DNA of 64,000 bases from Methanobacteriota archaeon (GTDB lineage Archaea > Thermoplasmatota > Poseidoniia > Poseidoniales > Thalassarchaeaceae). Numbering within the stretch: position 1 is the stretch's first letter; every line of letters begins with the position of its first letter. The stretch is taken from positions 62,001 through 126,000 of the forward strand of contig JABIGF010000015.1 in the NCBI GenBank assembly GCA_018650285.1, in the 5' to 3' direction. The notes under the pieces are model-generated. The model was not told the origin of the DNA and ran no database searches. It worked only from the letters and a program-made list of their open reading frames with translations. A program made the position numbers and the translations under genes. Of this stretch, positions 1 to 9,724 are shown one piece after another.

Positions 1-107
1 GAATCATGAATTATGGCTAAACCCCTCTTCTGTAACTTTCGAGCGGTACATTTCTTTGGATCGTCTTGAGAGAGATGAATGATATGAAGGGGCACTTTGG
101 TGATTAA

Positions 108-629
108 TTACTCCCCCTCTTTCCTTGCCATTTTAATTAAGTCTCCCAAGTTTAATGAGCGGGAATCATGGTTACCAACCTGTCTTTCCACGTTTATATC
201 TTGAATTTCGCCAAAAAGTGAGATGTTTAGAATGCGTTCAAATTTCTTTAGTACTGAATCCGAAGGCCTTTGCCCCCCTTCTGTTCGCTGGATAACATTG
301 ATTTTCTCTTTCATCTTTAATGCTAGAGTGCGTTGATTCCATCCCTTTTTTTCTCTGGCTTCTCGGATTAAGGTAGGGAAATCAGTGGATAATTCCTTAG
401 AATCTCTCATCATGATATCTTTTCCAGATGTACCTAAGCCACCATATCCGCCCGATGTTTTTGTAGAAGACTGGCGGTTAACTCGGGCAACATTTTGCGC
501 CGCTTTGTCAGTTTCAGGATTGAAGCCCATTTTCTCTTGACATTGTTTGCAACCATCAACAAAGGCACCATGGACAGTCATTCTCTTTGTGGAAACATTG
601 TCAACGCCACACAATTCGCAACTCGCCAT
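108..629 (-). CDS. Archaeal multiprotein bridging factor 1 (aMBF1)
   Basis: A 173-residue protein with the two-part aMBF1 architecture. Residues 1-35 form a zinc ribbon (CELCG at residues 4-8, then CKQC at about 27-30), and residues about 80-140 form a cro/XRE-like helix-turn-helix (LIREAREKKGWNQRTLALKM, then a RPSD...LKKFERIL segment). The family binds the small ribosomal subunit and/or acts as a transcriptional coactivator like eukaryotic MBF1. The start is the ATG just before the first zinc-ribbon Cys. It is divergent from the PAN gene, with about 135 bases between the starts. The linker is Ser/Gly-rich, as is usual. Confident in family; the cellular role is known only from relatives. Confidence 0.9.
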   Translation of the reverse strand: MASCELCGVDNVSTKRMTVHGAFVDGCKQCQEKMGFNPETDKAAQNVARVNRQSSTKTSGGYGGLGTSGKDIMMRDSKELSTDFPTLIREAREKKGWNQRTLALKMKEKINVIQRTEGGQRPSDSVLKKFERILNISLFGEIQDINVERQVGNHDSRSLNLGDLIKMARKEGE

Positions 630-764
630 GGATAAGGACCAAGGCCGACCCTATTTGAGTCCATCTAACGGTCATCAAATTAAACCTAAATAACTCAACA
701 TTAGTGCCTATAGGTCCTTAGATATTATTAGTAGTTGAACTACTCGAGGCAATTGGGATTCGGG

Positions 765-2009
765 ATGGTATCTGACTCAGACGCAATTCACCCTAATGAT
801 AAAGATAAGTCAAAACACACAGTTGGAACTATTGCAGAGAAGACACTGAAAGACTTAGAAAATCAATTTGAAGAATTGCGGCAACGAACTCAACAACTTC
901 TTACAGACAGGATTGAGCTAGAAAATCAAGTTGCAAAACAAAAGTCAAAAGTTAGTCGTCTTAATGAAGAAATTCGTTTGATGAGAATGCCTCCACATGT
1001 TATTGGTAACATCCAAGATTTATTGGATAGTGAGAGAGCTATTGTTAGATCTAGCAATGGGACAGTATTTCTTGTCACATACAATAGAGGGCTAGACCCT
1101 GAATTGATGAAACCTGGTGCACGTGTTGCCCTGAACCAAGATACACTTTCTATCATCGACGTACTTCATGATGCATGGGACCCATTAGTCATGGGTGCTG
1201 AAATGATTGAAAAACCATCAATTTCATTCAATGACCTTGGTGGTTTAGATGAGCAAATTTCATTGATTAAAGAATCAATTGAATTGCCCCTAACAAATCC
1301 TAAAGCATTCACCAATTTTGGGATTGAACCACCGGGCGGTGTAATGTTAGTTGGCCCTCCGGGTTGTGGAAAGACGATGTTGGCCAAAGCTGTTGCCAAC
1401 AGTACAGACTGTACATTTATTCGACTTGTTGCAAGTGAATTAGCTCAGAAATACATTGGCGAAGGAGGTAGGATGGTTCGTGAACTATTTGACCTTGCAC
1501 GTGAAAGAGCACCATCTATCGTTTTCATTGATGAAATTGATGCAATTGGTGCGAAGCGACTGGACTCTGCAACCAGTGGCGACAGAGAGGTTCAAAGAAC
1601 TCTTATGCAATTATTGGCTGAATTAGATGGTTTCGATTCATTGGCAGATGTCAAATTGATCGCTGCTACAAACCGCCCAGATATCCTAGATGAAGCATTG
1701 TTGCGCCCAGGTCGATTTGACAGATTAATTGAAATTCCTCTTCCAAAAGATGAAGCGAGAGCAGCAATTCTAAAACTCCACATGGGCAAAATGCCAATTA
1801 CAAAAGGTGTGACAATTGACAGCCTTGTTAATCCTACAGAAGGGTTATCTGGAGCTGAATTGAAGGCGCTTACCGTAGAAGCCGGAATGTCTGCAATCCG
1901 CGAAAACCGTAAGAAAGCAAGCAAGAGTGACTTCCATAAAGCGCTTGAAACTATTATCAAGAAGAGGAATGAAAAGAGTAGTGGCGCACCTAATTCATTG
2001 TGGTCTTGA
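765..2009 (+). CDS. pan: Proteasome-activating nucleotidase (PAN), AAA+ ATPase
   Basis: The hexameric ATPase that unfolds substrates and feeds them to the archaeal 20S proteasome. I chose the ATG at 765; an in-frame TTG at 735 would add ten residues. The 414-residue protein has an N-terminal coiled coil (about residues 25-75), an OB-fold segment, and an AAA+ module with Walker A (VGPPGCGKTML), Walker B (IVFIDEIDAIGAKR), sensor and arginine-finger region (RPGRFDR), and a C-terminal helical domain. The C-terminus ends in LWS. PAN normally ends in a HbYX tripeptide (hydrophobic-Tyr-any) that opens the proteasome gate; here Trp sits where Tyr is expected. The other AAA+ motifs are intact. Confidence 0.93.
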   Translation: MVSDSDAIHPNDKDKSKHTVGTIAEKTLKDLENQFEELRQRTQQLLTDRIELENQVAKQKSKVSRLNEEIRLMRMPPHVIGNIQDLLDSERAIVRSSNGTVFLVTYNRGLDPELMKPGARVALNQDTLSIIDVLHDAWDPLVMGAEMIEKPSISFNDLGGLDEQISLIKESIELPLTNPKAFTNFGIEPPGGVMLVGPPGCGKTMLAKAVANSTDCTFIRLVASELAQKYIGEGGRMVRELFDLARERAPSIVFIDEIDAIGAKRLDSATSGDREVQRTLMQLLAELDGFDSLADVKLIAATNRPDILDEALLRPGRFDRLIEIPLPKDEARAAILKLHMGKMPITKGVTIDSLVNPTEGLSGAELKALTVEAGMSAIRENRKKASKSDFHKALETIIKKRNEKSSGAPNSLWS

Positions 2010-2049
2010 TTCCGCAATTCATTTCACCCTCCCCCAACCGCACCATGTT

Positions 2050-3075
2050 ATGGCAGACCAACTAGTTGAGTGTGTACCAAATTTCTCAGAAGGAAAAGAC
2101 AAGGAAGTAATTGATGCAATTACCGATGAAATGTTGACTGTCAGTGGAGTCAAACTTCTTGATGTTGACATGGGAGCAGATTTCCATAGAACTGTGGTGA
2201 CAATTGTAGGGCCTCCTGAACAAGTGTTAGAAGCTGTCCTACGTGGTACTGGAATAGCATTATCATCTATAGACATGACAACACATAACGGAGAGCACGC
2301 TAGAATGGGTGCAATTGATGTTGTTCCTTTCATACCAGTAAGAAATATTTCCATGGATGAATGTGTAATATTAGCAGAACGTTATGGGCAACAATGCGCA
2401 GATAGATTTGGACATTCTGTCTACCTTTATGCGAAAGCAGCAAGAAGACAAGATAGAATTCGATTACCAGACATTAGAAGAGGCGAATATGAGGCATTGT
2501 CTGATAAGTTAGGTTCTGAGGAATGGGCTCCCGAATATGGCCCAAATAAATTCAATCCAACTAGTGGAGTTACTGCATCTGGAGCGCGCTCAATACTAAT
2601 TGCATACAATGTGAACCTCAATACCGCGGATAAGTCAATTACTAACAACATTGCAGGTAAATTAAGGACTAGTGGTGTTCTAAAAAAGGATGAGAATGGT
2701 GAAAAAATACTTGATTCCGATGGTAAACCAGAACGGATTAATGGTAAATTTGATGCTTTGCAAGGCGCAGGTTGGATGTACGACGACCAAACTGCTCAAG
2801 TTTCTATGAACTTACTTGATTACAAAACGACGGGATTACATCAGGTAACTGATGCAATTAGAGAACTTGCATCTCAAACAAACCACCAGACCACAGCAGG
2901 CGAACTTGTCGGACTTGTCCCACTAGATGCAATTCTTGATTCTGGGCGGCATTACCATGGCAAGGATGCATCGGATGATGTACTAATCGCTTCTGCTGTT
3001 GAAGGACTGCAATTAAACAAATTAGGAGAGTTCATAGTTGAACAGCGCATCATTGAATACGCGGCAGGTGTTTGA
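2050..3075 (+). CDS. Glutamate formimidoyltransferase (FTCD N-domain type)
   Basis: Transfers the formimino group of N-formimino-L-glutamate to tetrahydrofolate, releasing glutamate, the step after HutI in histidine degradation. The 341-residue protein starts at the ATG at 2050 with the family N-terminus ECVPNFSEG and contains the characteristic HARMGAIDVVPF and GHSVYLYAKAA segments. It is longer than the usual 300 or so residues because of an insertion near residues 210-235 rich in charged residues (KKDENGEKILDSDGK). The stop is followed directly by the cyclodeaminase gene, so the two activities fused in animal FTCD are separate adjacent genes here. An upstream in-frame extension back to 1927 overlaps PAN and is unlikely to be translated. 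Confidence 0.9.
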   Translation: MADQLVECVPNFSEGKDKEVIDAITDEMLTVSGVKLLDVDMGADFHRTVVTIVGPPEQVLEAVLRGTGIALSSIDMTTHNGEHARMGAIDVVPFIPVRNISMDECVILAERYGQQCADRFGHSVYLYAKAARRQDRIRLPDIRRGEYEALSDKLGSEEWAPEYGPNKFNPTSGVTASGARSILIAYNVNLNTADKSITNNIAGKLRTSGVLKKDENGEKILDSDGKPERINGKFDALQGAGWMYDDQTAQVSMNLLDYKTTGLHQVTDAIRELASQTNHQTTAGELVGLVPLDAILDSGRHYHGKDASDDVLIASAVEGLQLNKLGEFIVEQRIIEYAAGV

Positions 3076-3076
3076 T

Positions 3077-3709
3077 ATGACTGACTTTGGTTCAATGACT
3101 CTACGAGAATTTTCAGATGCTCTAGCATCAACTAATCCTACACCTGGAGGTGGGTCTGCCGCTGCAGTAAGCCTTTCTCAAGCAGCAGCATTGACTGTAA
3201 TGGTCTCAGATATCACCTTAGGTCGAGAAAAATGGGAAAAGGGTTGGGAGGCTGCTGAAAATTCGAAATCAATTGCTACGCCTCTAATCCTAGATGGTTT
3301 GACGCTTGCTGATGAAGATACCGATTCGTTCATTTCTGTGATGGATACCTTCAAACTACCAAAAGATAGTGATCAAGAAAAAGAGAGTCGCAAACAAGCA
3401 ATTCGCAATGCCACCCATAATGCCTCTCTAGTACCACTTAAGACTGCAAAACAAGCACTTCAACTATTAGAGACTCAATCAGACCTTGCCACCTATGGTA
3501 ATGGTAACGCTGTAACTGATGTGGGTGTTGCCTCACTATTGGCTAGTGCCGCTTGTAAAGGCGCTCTCTTTAATGTTGAAATAAATGCCACATCCCTACC
3601 ATCTGAGATGGCCGAACCATTGATGGCAGAAGTGAAAACTATCCGTGAAAGCGCACGTGAATTAAGCAGATCAGTGATGAAAGCGGTTTATGCGCGTTTA
3701 GAAAATTAA
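3077..3709 (+). CDS. Formiminotetrahydrofolate cyclodeaminase
   Basis: Converts 5-formimino-THF to 5,10-methenyl-THF plus ammonia, delivering the histidine-derived C1 unit to folate metabolism. A 210-residue helical protein with the family signature STNPTPGGGSAAAVSLSQAAAL near the N-terminus and a conserved YGNGNAVTDVGVA...ASAACKGAL segment. The ATG at 3077 follows the formimidoyltransferase stop by one base, indicating translational coupling. The stop lies back to back with that of the convergent aminotransferase. Confidence 0.9.
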   Translation: MTDFGSMTLREFSDALASTNPTPGGGSAAAVSLSQAAALTVMVSDITLGREKWEKGWEAAENSKSIATPLILDGLTLADEDTDSFISVMDTFKLPKDSDQEKESRKQAIRNATHNASLVPLKTAKQALQLLETQSDLATYGNGNAVTDVGVASLLASAACKGALFNVEINATSLPSEMAEPLMAEVKTIRESARELSRSVMKAVYARLEN

Positions 3710-4999
3710 TCAAATTTGATTAATTGCTTCTTCTAAACGATTCATTGCTTCAACTATTTCTTGTACAGAAACTGCACCAATAGAAATTCTAAACCAGCCA
3801 GTATCCTCTTCCAATCCAAATGCTTGGAAAGGAACTACTGCCACACCAGCTTCATCAAGTAACCATTTTCTTATCTCTTCATTTGTTTTTACATCTAATA
3901 ATTCAAACAAATTGAACTGGGTTGAAAGATATATGCCTCCTTCGGGTGGTATGTAATTAACTGGTAATCCTTCTGCTTTCATCGCATCTAATCTTGAAAA
4001 TAATACTTCCATCCTTTCAGAAATTTTCATATCTAAATCACTGAAATATTTTTCTAGGGTTTGAGGATTAGAATATGTCTTTGCTGCTGCAAACTGTATT
4101 GGGCGCGCTGGCCAAGAGCCCATGTGGCCAATTAATGCAATAACAGGAGGGGCAAGAACAGGGGGGATTGCCATCCACCCTAATCTCAAACCTGTTGCGG
4201 TGAGGGATTTTGAAATCGCATCTAAGGTGATAGTGAATTCAAATATCTCGGGCCTTACCTGAACAGGATGGACATGTGAAACACCCTTTGCAGTCATTGT
4301 TGAGTATACTTGGTCATAAACCAGCATTACCGGTTTGACACCGGCTACTTTTCTTTTGGAATTCTCCTCTAACACTACATCACATATTGCTGCCAATTCA
4401 TTTCTAGTATAACATGTACCAGTTGGATTTAATGGGGAATTAAGAATCAAGACCCTAGTCTCAGATATTCTCTCTTTAATTCCTTCCGCGGTAGGTAAAA
4501 ATCTGCTCTCAGGCGTGCCTCTAATAGGAATGTCAACTGCTGAATTAAGGTGAACATAGTAGTGATTATTCCATGCCGGGACACCATGTGCAAGTCCATC
4601 CCCTGGCTCTAAAAATAATTTGAAAGAGGAGAATAGAACTGGACGAGCACCACTCCCTACGATTATCCCGTCCGAACTTACATCCAAATCATAGCGGTGT
4701 TTCATCCAATCTGACAACTTATTTCGTAATTCTGGTAGTCCAGCAGCAGGTGGGTAATTGGTTTGATTGGCCAATACCGCATCTGATAATTCTTCAATAA
4801 ATATTGGCGGGACTTCAAACTGTTCTGGTGAAAAATCACCGACAGTAAATGCTGCAACTTCCTTTCCTTCGGCTTTCATTTTTCTGACATCTGCAGCGAT
4901 GGAAAGTATTCGACTTCTTTCAATGCCGTTGGCTAAATCAGAAAGGTACCACTCCCCATCTGAGGTCATCAATATCCCCTTGGAACCGCCGAAGTTCAT
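3710..4999 (-). CDS. Class I/II PLP-dependent aminotransferase
   Basis: A 429-residue fold-type I aminotransferase. Visible landmarks are the N-terminal NYPPAAGLPELR segment, LNSPLNPTGTCYT (Asn binding PLP O3'), VYDQVYS (Asp/Tyr), and the Schiff-base lysine in DAISKSLTATGLRLGW. It sits within the histidine-degradation genes but on the opposite strand, so it could handle glutamate/2-oxoglutarate or an aromatic or histidine-like substrate. Substrate cannot be read from sequence. A second in-frame ATG at 4969 is an alternative start. It is not closely similar to the other aminotransferase in the window (54681-55895). Confidence 0.85.
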   Translation of the reverse strand: MNFGGSKGILMTSDGEWYLSDLANGIERSRILSIAADVRKMKAEGKEVAAFTVGDFSPEQFEVPPIFIEELSDAVLANQTNYPPAAGLPELRNKLSDWMKHRYDLDVSSDGIIVGSGARPVLFSSFKLFLEPGDGLAHGVPAWNNHYYVHLNSAVDIPIRGTPESRFLPTAEGIKERISETRVLILNSPLNPTGTCYTRNELAAICDVVLEENSKRKVAGVKPVMLVYDQVYSTMTAKGVSHVHPVQVRPEIFEFTITLDAISKSLTATGLRLGWMAIPPVLAPPVIALIGHMGSWPARPIQFAAAKTYSNPQTLEKYFSDLDMKISERMEVLFSRLDAMKAEGLPVNYIPPEGGIYLSTQFNLFELLDVKTNEEIRKWLLDEAGVAVVPFQAFGLEEDTGWFRISIGAVSVQEIVEAMNRLEEAINQI

Positions 5000-5050
5000 A
5001 GACTACTCTATTGGGAATAGTCAAATCCAACCTGCACTCGCATCTATGTC

Positions 5051-7075
5051 ATGGCAGAGTGGGACGCCCTTAGGGCTAGCATCATTGAAGGTATACCTAA
5101 TACCCTGCCAGAACACCCTGGCATCGACAATAATGTCGACCATGCGCCAAAAAGGAGAGATATTCTTTCACCATCTGAGAAAAGGTTGGCACTGAGTAAT
5201 GCTTTGCGATACTTCCCGAAAGAATTACACGAAACATTAGCAAAAGAATTTGCTAGTGAATTACAAAGTCATGGCCGCATATACATGCATAGATTCAGAC
5301 CGACTGGGTTTGAAATAAAGGCACAGCCAATATCAGCCTATCCTGCAAAATGTACTCAAGCTGCAGCAATTATGTTAATGATTCAAAATAATCTTGATGA
5401 GAATGTAGCCCAATTCCCGCACGAATTGATTACTTATGGTGGAAACGGGGCGGTTTTCCAAAACTGGGCTCAATATAGAATGACAATGAAGTATCTCTCA
5501 GAAATGACCGACAAACAAACTTTAGTCATGTATTCGGGGCACCCCCTAGGCCTATTCCCCTCTTCAGTTGAGGCTCCAAGAGTTGTAGTAACCAATGGAA
5601 TGGTTATTCCAAATTATTCATCACAAGAGGATTATGAGAGATTAAATGCTCTTGGCGTTAGCCAATATGGTCAAATGACTGCTGGTTCTTACATGTATAT
5701 TGGGCCACAAGGAATTGTCCATGGCACCACTATTACTTTGCTAAATGCGGGAAGAAAATACCTCGGCATCCAAGGCGAACAAGGATTGTTTGGCAAAACC
5801 TATGTCACTAGTGGCTTAGGTGGCATGAGTGGTGCACAAGCAAAAGCAGCCGTTATTGCAGGTGCATCATCAATTATTGCTGAAGTAAACCCCGTTGCTG
5901 CATACAAACGTCAATCCCAAGGCTGGCTTGATGAAGTGATCGAAGATGTTGATGAAGCAATTGATAGAATGCTAGAATGTGCAAACAATTCTACTGCAAA
6001 CAGTATTGGCTTTGTTGGCAACATTGTCAGCCTTTGGGAAAGACTAGTTGAAAGAGATGTTCGGGTTGACCTTGGCAGCGACCAAACATCTCTTCACAAT
6101 CCATGGCAAGGTGGTTATTTTCCTGTCCAAATTAGTTTTGAAGAGAGTAAAACGATGATGGCTGAAGAACCAGATAAATTCAAATCATTAGTCCAAGAAT
6201 CGTTAAGACGCCAATCAAATGCAATTAATTCTATGTCTAACAATGGCATGAGATTCTGGGATTACGGGAACGCCTTCCTTCTTGAGGCTAGTAGAGCAGG
6301 TGCTGAAATAGTGAATGATGATGGAACATTCCACTATCCATCGTATGTGGAAGATATTATGGGACCCATGTGCTTTGATTTTGGTTTTGGACCATTCAGG
6401 TGGGTCTGCACATCTGGTGACTCTATTGACCTAACAAAAAGTGATGAAATTGCCACACGCGTTTTACAAAAACTTGCTGATAGTAGCACCCCAGATGTCA
6501 AACAACAGATGCTTGACAATGTAAGGTGGATTACTGAAGCGGCTGAAAATGAGATGGTAGTTGGCTCGCAGGCACGCATTCTATATGCTGATGAGCAAGG
6601 GAGAAGAATGATCGCTCAAGCATTTAATGACGCAATAAATTCTGGAGTCATTTCTGCACCAATAGTATTGGGTCGAGATCATCATGATGTATCAGGGACG
6701 GATTCCCCTTACCGTGAAACTGCTAACATCAAAGATGGTTCAATGTTCACTGCTGACATGGCTGTGCACAATTTTGTGGGTGATTCATTTCGAGGTGCTA
6801 CTTGGGTTAGCCTCCATAATGGTGGAGGAGTTGGTTGGGGTGAAGTCATCAATGGAGGTTTTGGATTAGTTCTAGATGGAAGTGAAGAAGCATCTATTCG
6901 GCTAAATTCTATGCTAAGTTGGGATGTAAATAACGGAATTGCTCGAAGAGCATGGGCACGAAATAAAGGCGCCGTTACTGCCGCAGAACGGGCTATGAAC
7001 TCAAATAATGACTTGAATATTACAATCCCGAATCTTTGTGATGATGACCTGATATCGCAATTCTTTGAAGAGTAA
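5051..7075 (+). CDS. hutU: Urocanate hydratase
   Basis: Hydrates urocanate to 4-imidazolone-5-propanoate using tightly bound NAD+ as an electrophile. The 674-residue protein has the family segments YGGNGAVFQNWAQY, GLYP/GLFPSS-type loop, the NAD-binding glycine-rich TSGLGGMSGAQAKAA, and the C-terminal VLGRDHHDVSGTDSPYRET and WVSLHNGGGVGWGEV blocks. Length is close to the longer (animal-like, about 676-residue) form rather than the 555-residue bacterial form, because of an N-terminal extension and internal insertions. It is followed by hutH after a short gap. Confidence 0.95.
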   Translation: MAEWDALRASIIEGIPNTLPEHPGIDNNVDHAPKRRDILSPSEKRLALSNALRYFPKELHETLAKEFASELQSHGRIYMHRFRPTGFEIKAQPISAYPAKCTQAAAIMLMIQNNLDENVAQFPHELITYGGNGAVFQNWAQYRMTMKYLSEMTDKQTLVMYSGHPLGLFPSSVEAPRVVVTNGMVIPNYSSQEDYERLNALGVSQYGQMTAGSYMYIGPQGIVHGTTITLLNAGRKYLGIQGEQGLFGKTYVTSGLGGMSGAQAKAAVIAGASSIIAEVNPVAAYKRQSQGWLDEVIEDVDEAIDRMLECANNSTANSIGFVGNIVSLWERLVERDVRVDLGSDQTSLHNPWQGGYFPVQISFEESKTMMAEEPDKFKSLVQESLRRQSNAINSMSNNGMRFWDYGNAFLLEASRAGAEIVNDDGTFHYPSYVEDIMGPMCFDFGFGPFRWVCTSGDSIDLTKSDEIATRVLQKLADSSTPDVKQQMLDNVRWITEAAENEMVVGSQARILYADEQGRRMIAQAFNDAINSGVISAPIVLGRDHHDVSGTDSPYRETANIKDGSMFTADMAVHNFVGDSFRGATWVSLHNGGGVGWGEVINGGFGLVLDGSEEASIRLNSMLSWDVNNGIARRAWARNKGAVTAAERAMNSNNDLNITIPNLCDDDLISQFFEE

Positions 7076-7129
7076 CTGTTTTTCATTCCTTTGAGTAGAA
7101 TTATTACCCGAACCCAATTCGGGCAAATC

Positions 7130-8650
7130 ATGACTATCGTGCTTGATGGCGACCATCTAACTATTCATGATGTTGAAGCCGTTGCTAGAGGTGGTAGAGA
7201 AGTTTCGGTCTCTGATGAAGCATGGGACAGAATCCGCATTTGTCGAGAAATGATACAGCGTAAAATCGATGACCACGAAGTGATGTATGGTGTAACAACA
7301 GGTATTGGCGAATTTAGTGAGGTTGTTTTGACACCTCCACAGGTCAAAGAATTTCAAAAATTCCTCGTTTACTCTCACGCTGCTGGCATTGGTGGACCTA
7401 TGCCAATTGAGGTAGTTCGTGGTGGTATGTTGGGTCGAATTAACGTACATTGCCACGGAAATTCAGGAGGGCGTGTAGAAATAACTCAAATGCTCATTGA
7501 TTTGCTCAACCTTGGAGTAACCCCTGTTGTAGCAATGAAAGGCTCTGTAGGGGCTTGTGGAGACCTTTCTCCAATGTCACAGATTGCGATGACAATGATG
7601 GGAGAAGGTGATGCATTCTACCAAGGCGAAAGAATGTCTTCCCTAGATGCGCTTTCTGCTGCAGGATTGGAACCTATTGTCTTGCAAGCAAGAGATGGTT
7701 TAGCCATCATCAATGGTAGTAATTTACTCACAGCTATGGCTGCATTGACTCTTTGTGACGCCACGCGCTGGCTCAAATACCATGATATTTCTACTGCAAT
7801 GACTCTAGAAGCACTAAATGCTAACATGACACCTTATGATAATCGCCTACACGAGTTACGTGGTTTCCAAGGTTCAATTGACACCGCAGCAAATCTGCTC
7901 AAATTAACTGAAAATTCCGAAATACTTGCTTCTGGTGGGAAAAAGGTGCAAGATGCATATTCTCTTAGATCAACGCCCCAAGTGATTGGCTCACTCAAAG
8001 ATGCTCTAAAATACGCACTATCCCAAGTGGAAATAGAACTCAATGGTGTAGGTGATAATCCTGTATTCTTGGTTGATGAAGAGAGAGTAATTACCGGAGC
8101 AAACTTCCAAGGCTCACCCGTAGCATTACCAATGGAAATGGTTGGAATTGGATTATCTATGGCTGCAGTTCTATCTGAGAGAAGAATGAACCGCCTAACA
8201 AATCCAGCATTATCTGGTGGCCTACCTCCATTTTTGACAGAACAACCAGGGCTACACTCTGGATTGATGGTTGCCCAATATACTGCTTGTGCGCTTGTAG
8301 CAGAAACTAGAATTCTGTCTCACCCTGCGGCAAATCAATCGATTCCTGCAGCAGCAGACCAAGAAGACTTTGTCAGTATGGGAATGACAACTACCCAAAA
8401 AACACGGCAAATAATGGAAAATTGCTTTGGTGTACTTGCAATTGAGATGATTGCCGCTTCTCAGGCAATAGATATTCGAGGAGGTGCACCTGGCAAGGGT
8501 GTAGCAATTGCACACCAAATCATTCGCCAGAATATTAAGCACTTAGGAGATGATAGAGCCCTTTTCCCTGACCATGACACCATGGTTGAGATATTACAAT
8601 CTGGTGAAATGTTGAATGCCGTTGAAAAAACTGTAGGAAATCTTGGATAA
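7130..8650 (+). CDS. hutH: Histidine ammonia-lyase, with Ala-Cys-Gly at the MIO site
   Basis: Deaminates L-histidine to urocanate, the first step of the pathway. About 506 residues from the ATG at 7130 (LDGDHLTIHDVEAVARGG). The lyase core is clear: YGVTTGIGEF, GMLGRINVHCHGNSGG-like region, QDAYSLRSTPQVIG and a GDNPVF motif. The catalytic MIO cofactor is normally made from an Ala-Ser-Gly triad inside GSVGASGDL; here the codons at about 7550-7565 read GSVGACGDLSP, so Cys replaces Ser. The rest of the active-site neighbourhood is normal, and the gene is intact. Members with Cys are expected to be able to cyclise, but this is a notable departure. Confidence 0.93.
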   Translation: MTIVLDGDHLTIHDVEAVARGGREVSVSDEAWDRIRICREMIQRKIDDHEVMYGVTTGIGEFSEVVLTPPQVKEFQKFLVYSHAAGIGGPMPIEVVRGGMLGRINVHCHGNSGGRVEITQMLIDLLNLGVTPVVAMKGSVGACGDLSPMSQIAMTMMGEGDAFYQGERMSSLDALSAAGLEPIVLQARDGLAIINGSNLLTAMAALTLCDATRWLKYHDISTAMTLEALNANMTPYDNRLHELRGFQGSIDTAANLLKLTENSEILASGGKKVQDAYSLRSTPQVIGSLKDALKYALSQVEIELNGVGDNPVFLVDEERVITGANFQGSPVALPMEMVGIGLSMAAVLSERRMNRLTNPALSGGLPPFLTEQPGLHSGLMVAQYTACALVAETRILSHPAANQSIPAAADQEDFVSMGMTTTQKTRQIMENCFGVLAIEMIAASQAIDIRGGAPGKGVAIAHQIIRQNIKHLGDDRALFPDHDTMVEILQSGEMLNAVEKTVGNLG

Positions 8651-8664
8651 AATAAATTTCTGAG

Positions 8665-9582
8665 TCATCTAGCCTCTTCAAGTAAGCGCTCAATTTGCCT
8701 CTCAACCTCGTCAAGGCTTGTCAATTGCATTATCTTGAAGTGTAGTTTTGTTGATTCAGTAGTAAATCCTAATGCCTCTAATTCACGAATTCTCCTTTCA
8801 CATTCAGTGGCCCTACGAACTTTCTCTTCATATGAAAAATACCTCTGGTGTCTAATTGAACGGTCATTAACAAGCATAACCGGTTCAAGTTCGCTTACAT
8901 CAAAACCCATCTCCTTCCACTGTTCAAGACGGCGTTGTAAAATGGCTCTTGATAAGCTCTTTTCGGGAATTCTACTCAATACATGTAGACCCGGTTCAAC
9001 CTCAATAGTGGCCTCCTTTTGGGAATCATCAGAATCGTCCATTGAATCTTCTTCTGAATGGGATAGTTTGGATTCGCCACTGATAGATACGGTGTCATCG
9101 TTTTCTCCCTCCACCATAGATATGTCATAATTCGGAGCCTCTCTTCGTATTTTCGCGACATCTGTTGGTTTAAACGCCAGCGGAGAATATGGCAAAACCA
9201 AAGTCCAATCGGTGCTAGTTAGACTATCAGAAAGTGATTGAACAAAGTGCATCATTGCGTCAAACCCGTGCAGATCTGAAAGATATTCAACGGCATCCAA
9301 CCAAATGATACCTGAATCCTCCAAAATACGTGAGGACAAATGATGATTTAATCTTTCTAGAGCGGGGTCAATTGCATGCTTGTCATCGTGCGAGGTAATC
9401 CAATGAAAATCAATCGAATTCAGGTCAATATACCTTGAAAGTCGCTTTGGAGAGAGACGTGAAAGAACTATCAGAGTACGATTAGTTTCTCTCATACTCT
9501 GCAGCCAGAGATACCCTTCACGTGGGTCTTCTAATTGGACACCGTAAACACGCGATGATGATGGTGGCCAATTTACGCTCAT
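8665..9582 (-). CDS. DUF835-family protein with acidic linker and coiled tail
   Basis: About 305 residues from the ATG at 9582; upstream in-frame ATGs would extend it into the divergent gene. Residues 1-160 look like the archaeal DUF835 domain: a short beta-helix start, then GIIWLDAVEYLSDLHGFDAMMHFVQ followed by LPYSPLAF, matching the family's pattern of a conserved D-EYL and hGFD. An acidic Ser/Asp/Glu-rich linker (roughly residues 175-205) separates this from a charged helical C-terminus with repeated ELEALGFT/ELEPVML-like segments. DUF835 proteins are often fused to sensor or repeat domains; no function is established. Convergent with hutH. Confidence 0.6.
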   Translation of the reverse strand: MSVNWPPSSSRVYGVQLEDPREGYLWLQSMRETNRTLIVLSRLSPKRLSRYIDLNSIDFHWITSHDDKHAIDPALERLNHHLSSRILEDSGIIWLDAVEYLSDLHGFDAMMHFVQSLSDSLTSTDWTLVLPYSPLAFKPTDVAKIRREAPNYDISMVEGENDDTVSISGESKLSHSEEDSMDDSDDSQKEATIEVEPGLHVLSRIPEKSLSRAILQRRLEQWKEMGFDVSELEPVMLVNDRSIRHQRYFSYEEKVRRATECERRIRELEALGFTTESTKLHFKIMQLTSLDEVERQIERLLEEAR

Positions 9583-9724
9583 CTTCCCCAAGCACCTGTC
9601 AACCGCTCCTCTTATTGACGCCTTCGGCGTATCCGACACAATTCCTATGGATAGATAATAAATAGATATTCTCTCATGAACCATTATATCATTGACAAGT
9701 TTGGAAACTTTGCAGGCGGGAGCC

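Noticed and set aside
1-107. Possible partial gene at the left edge
   Set aside because: All frames are short or stopped; no tRNA or conserved motif is seen. It looks like a plain intergenic stretch.
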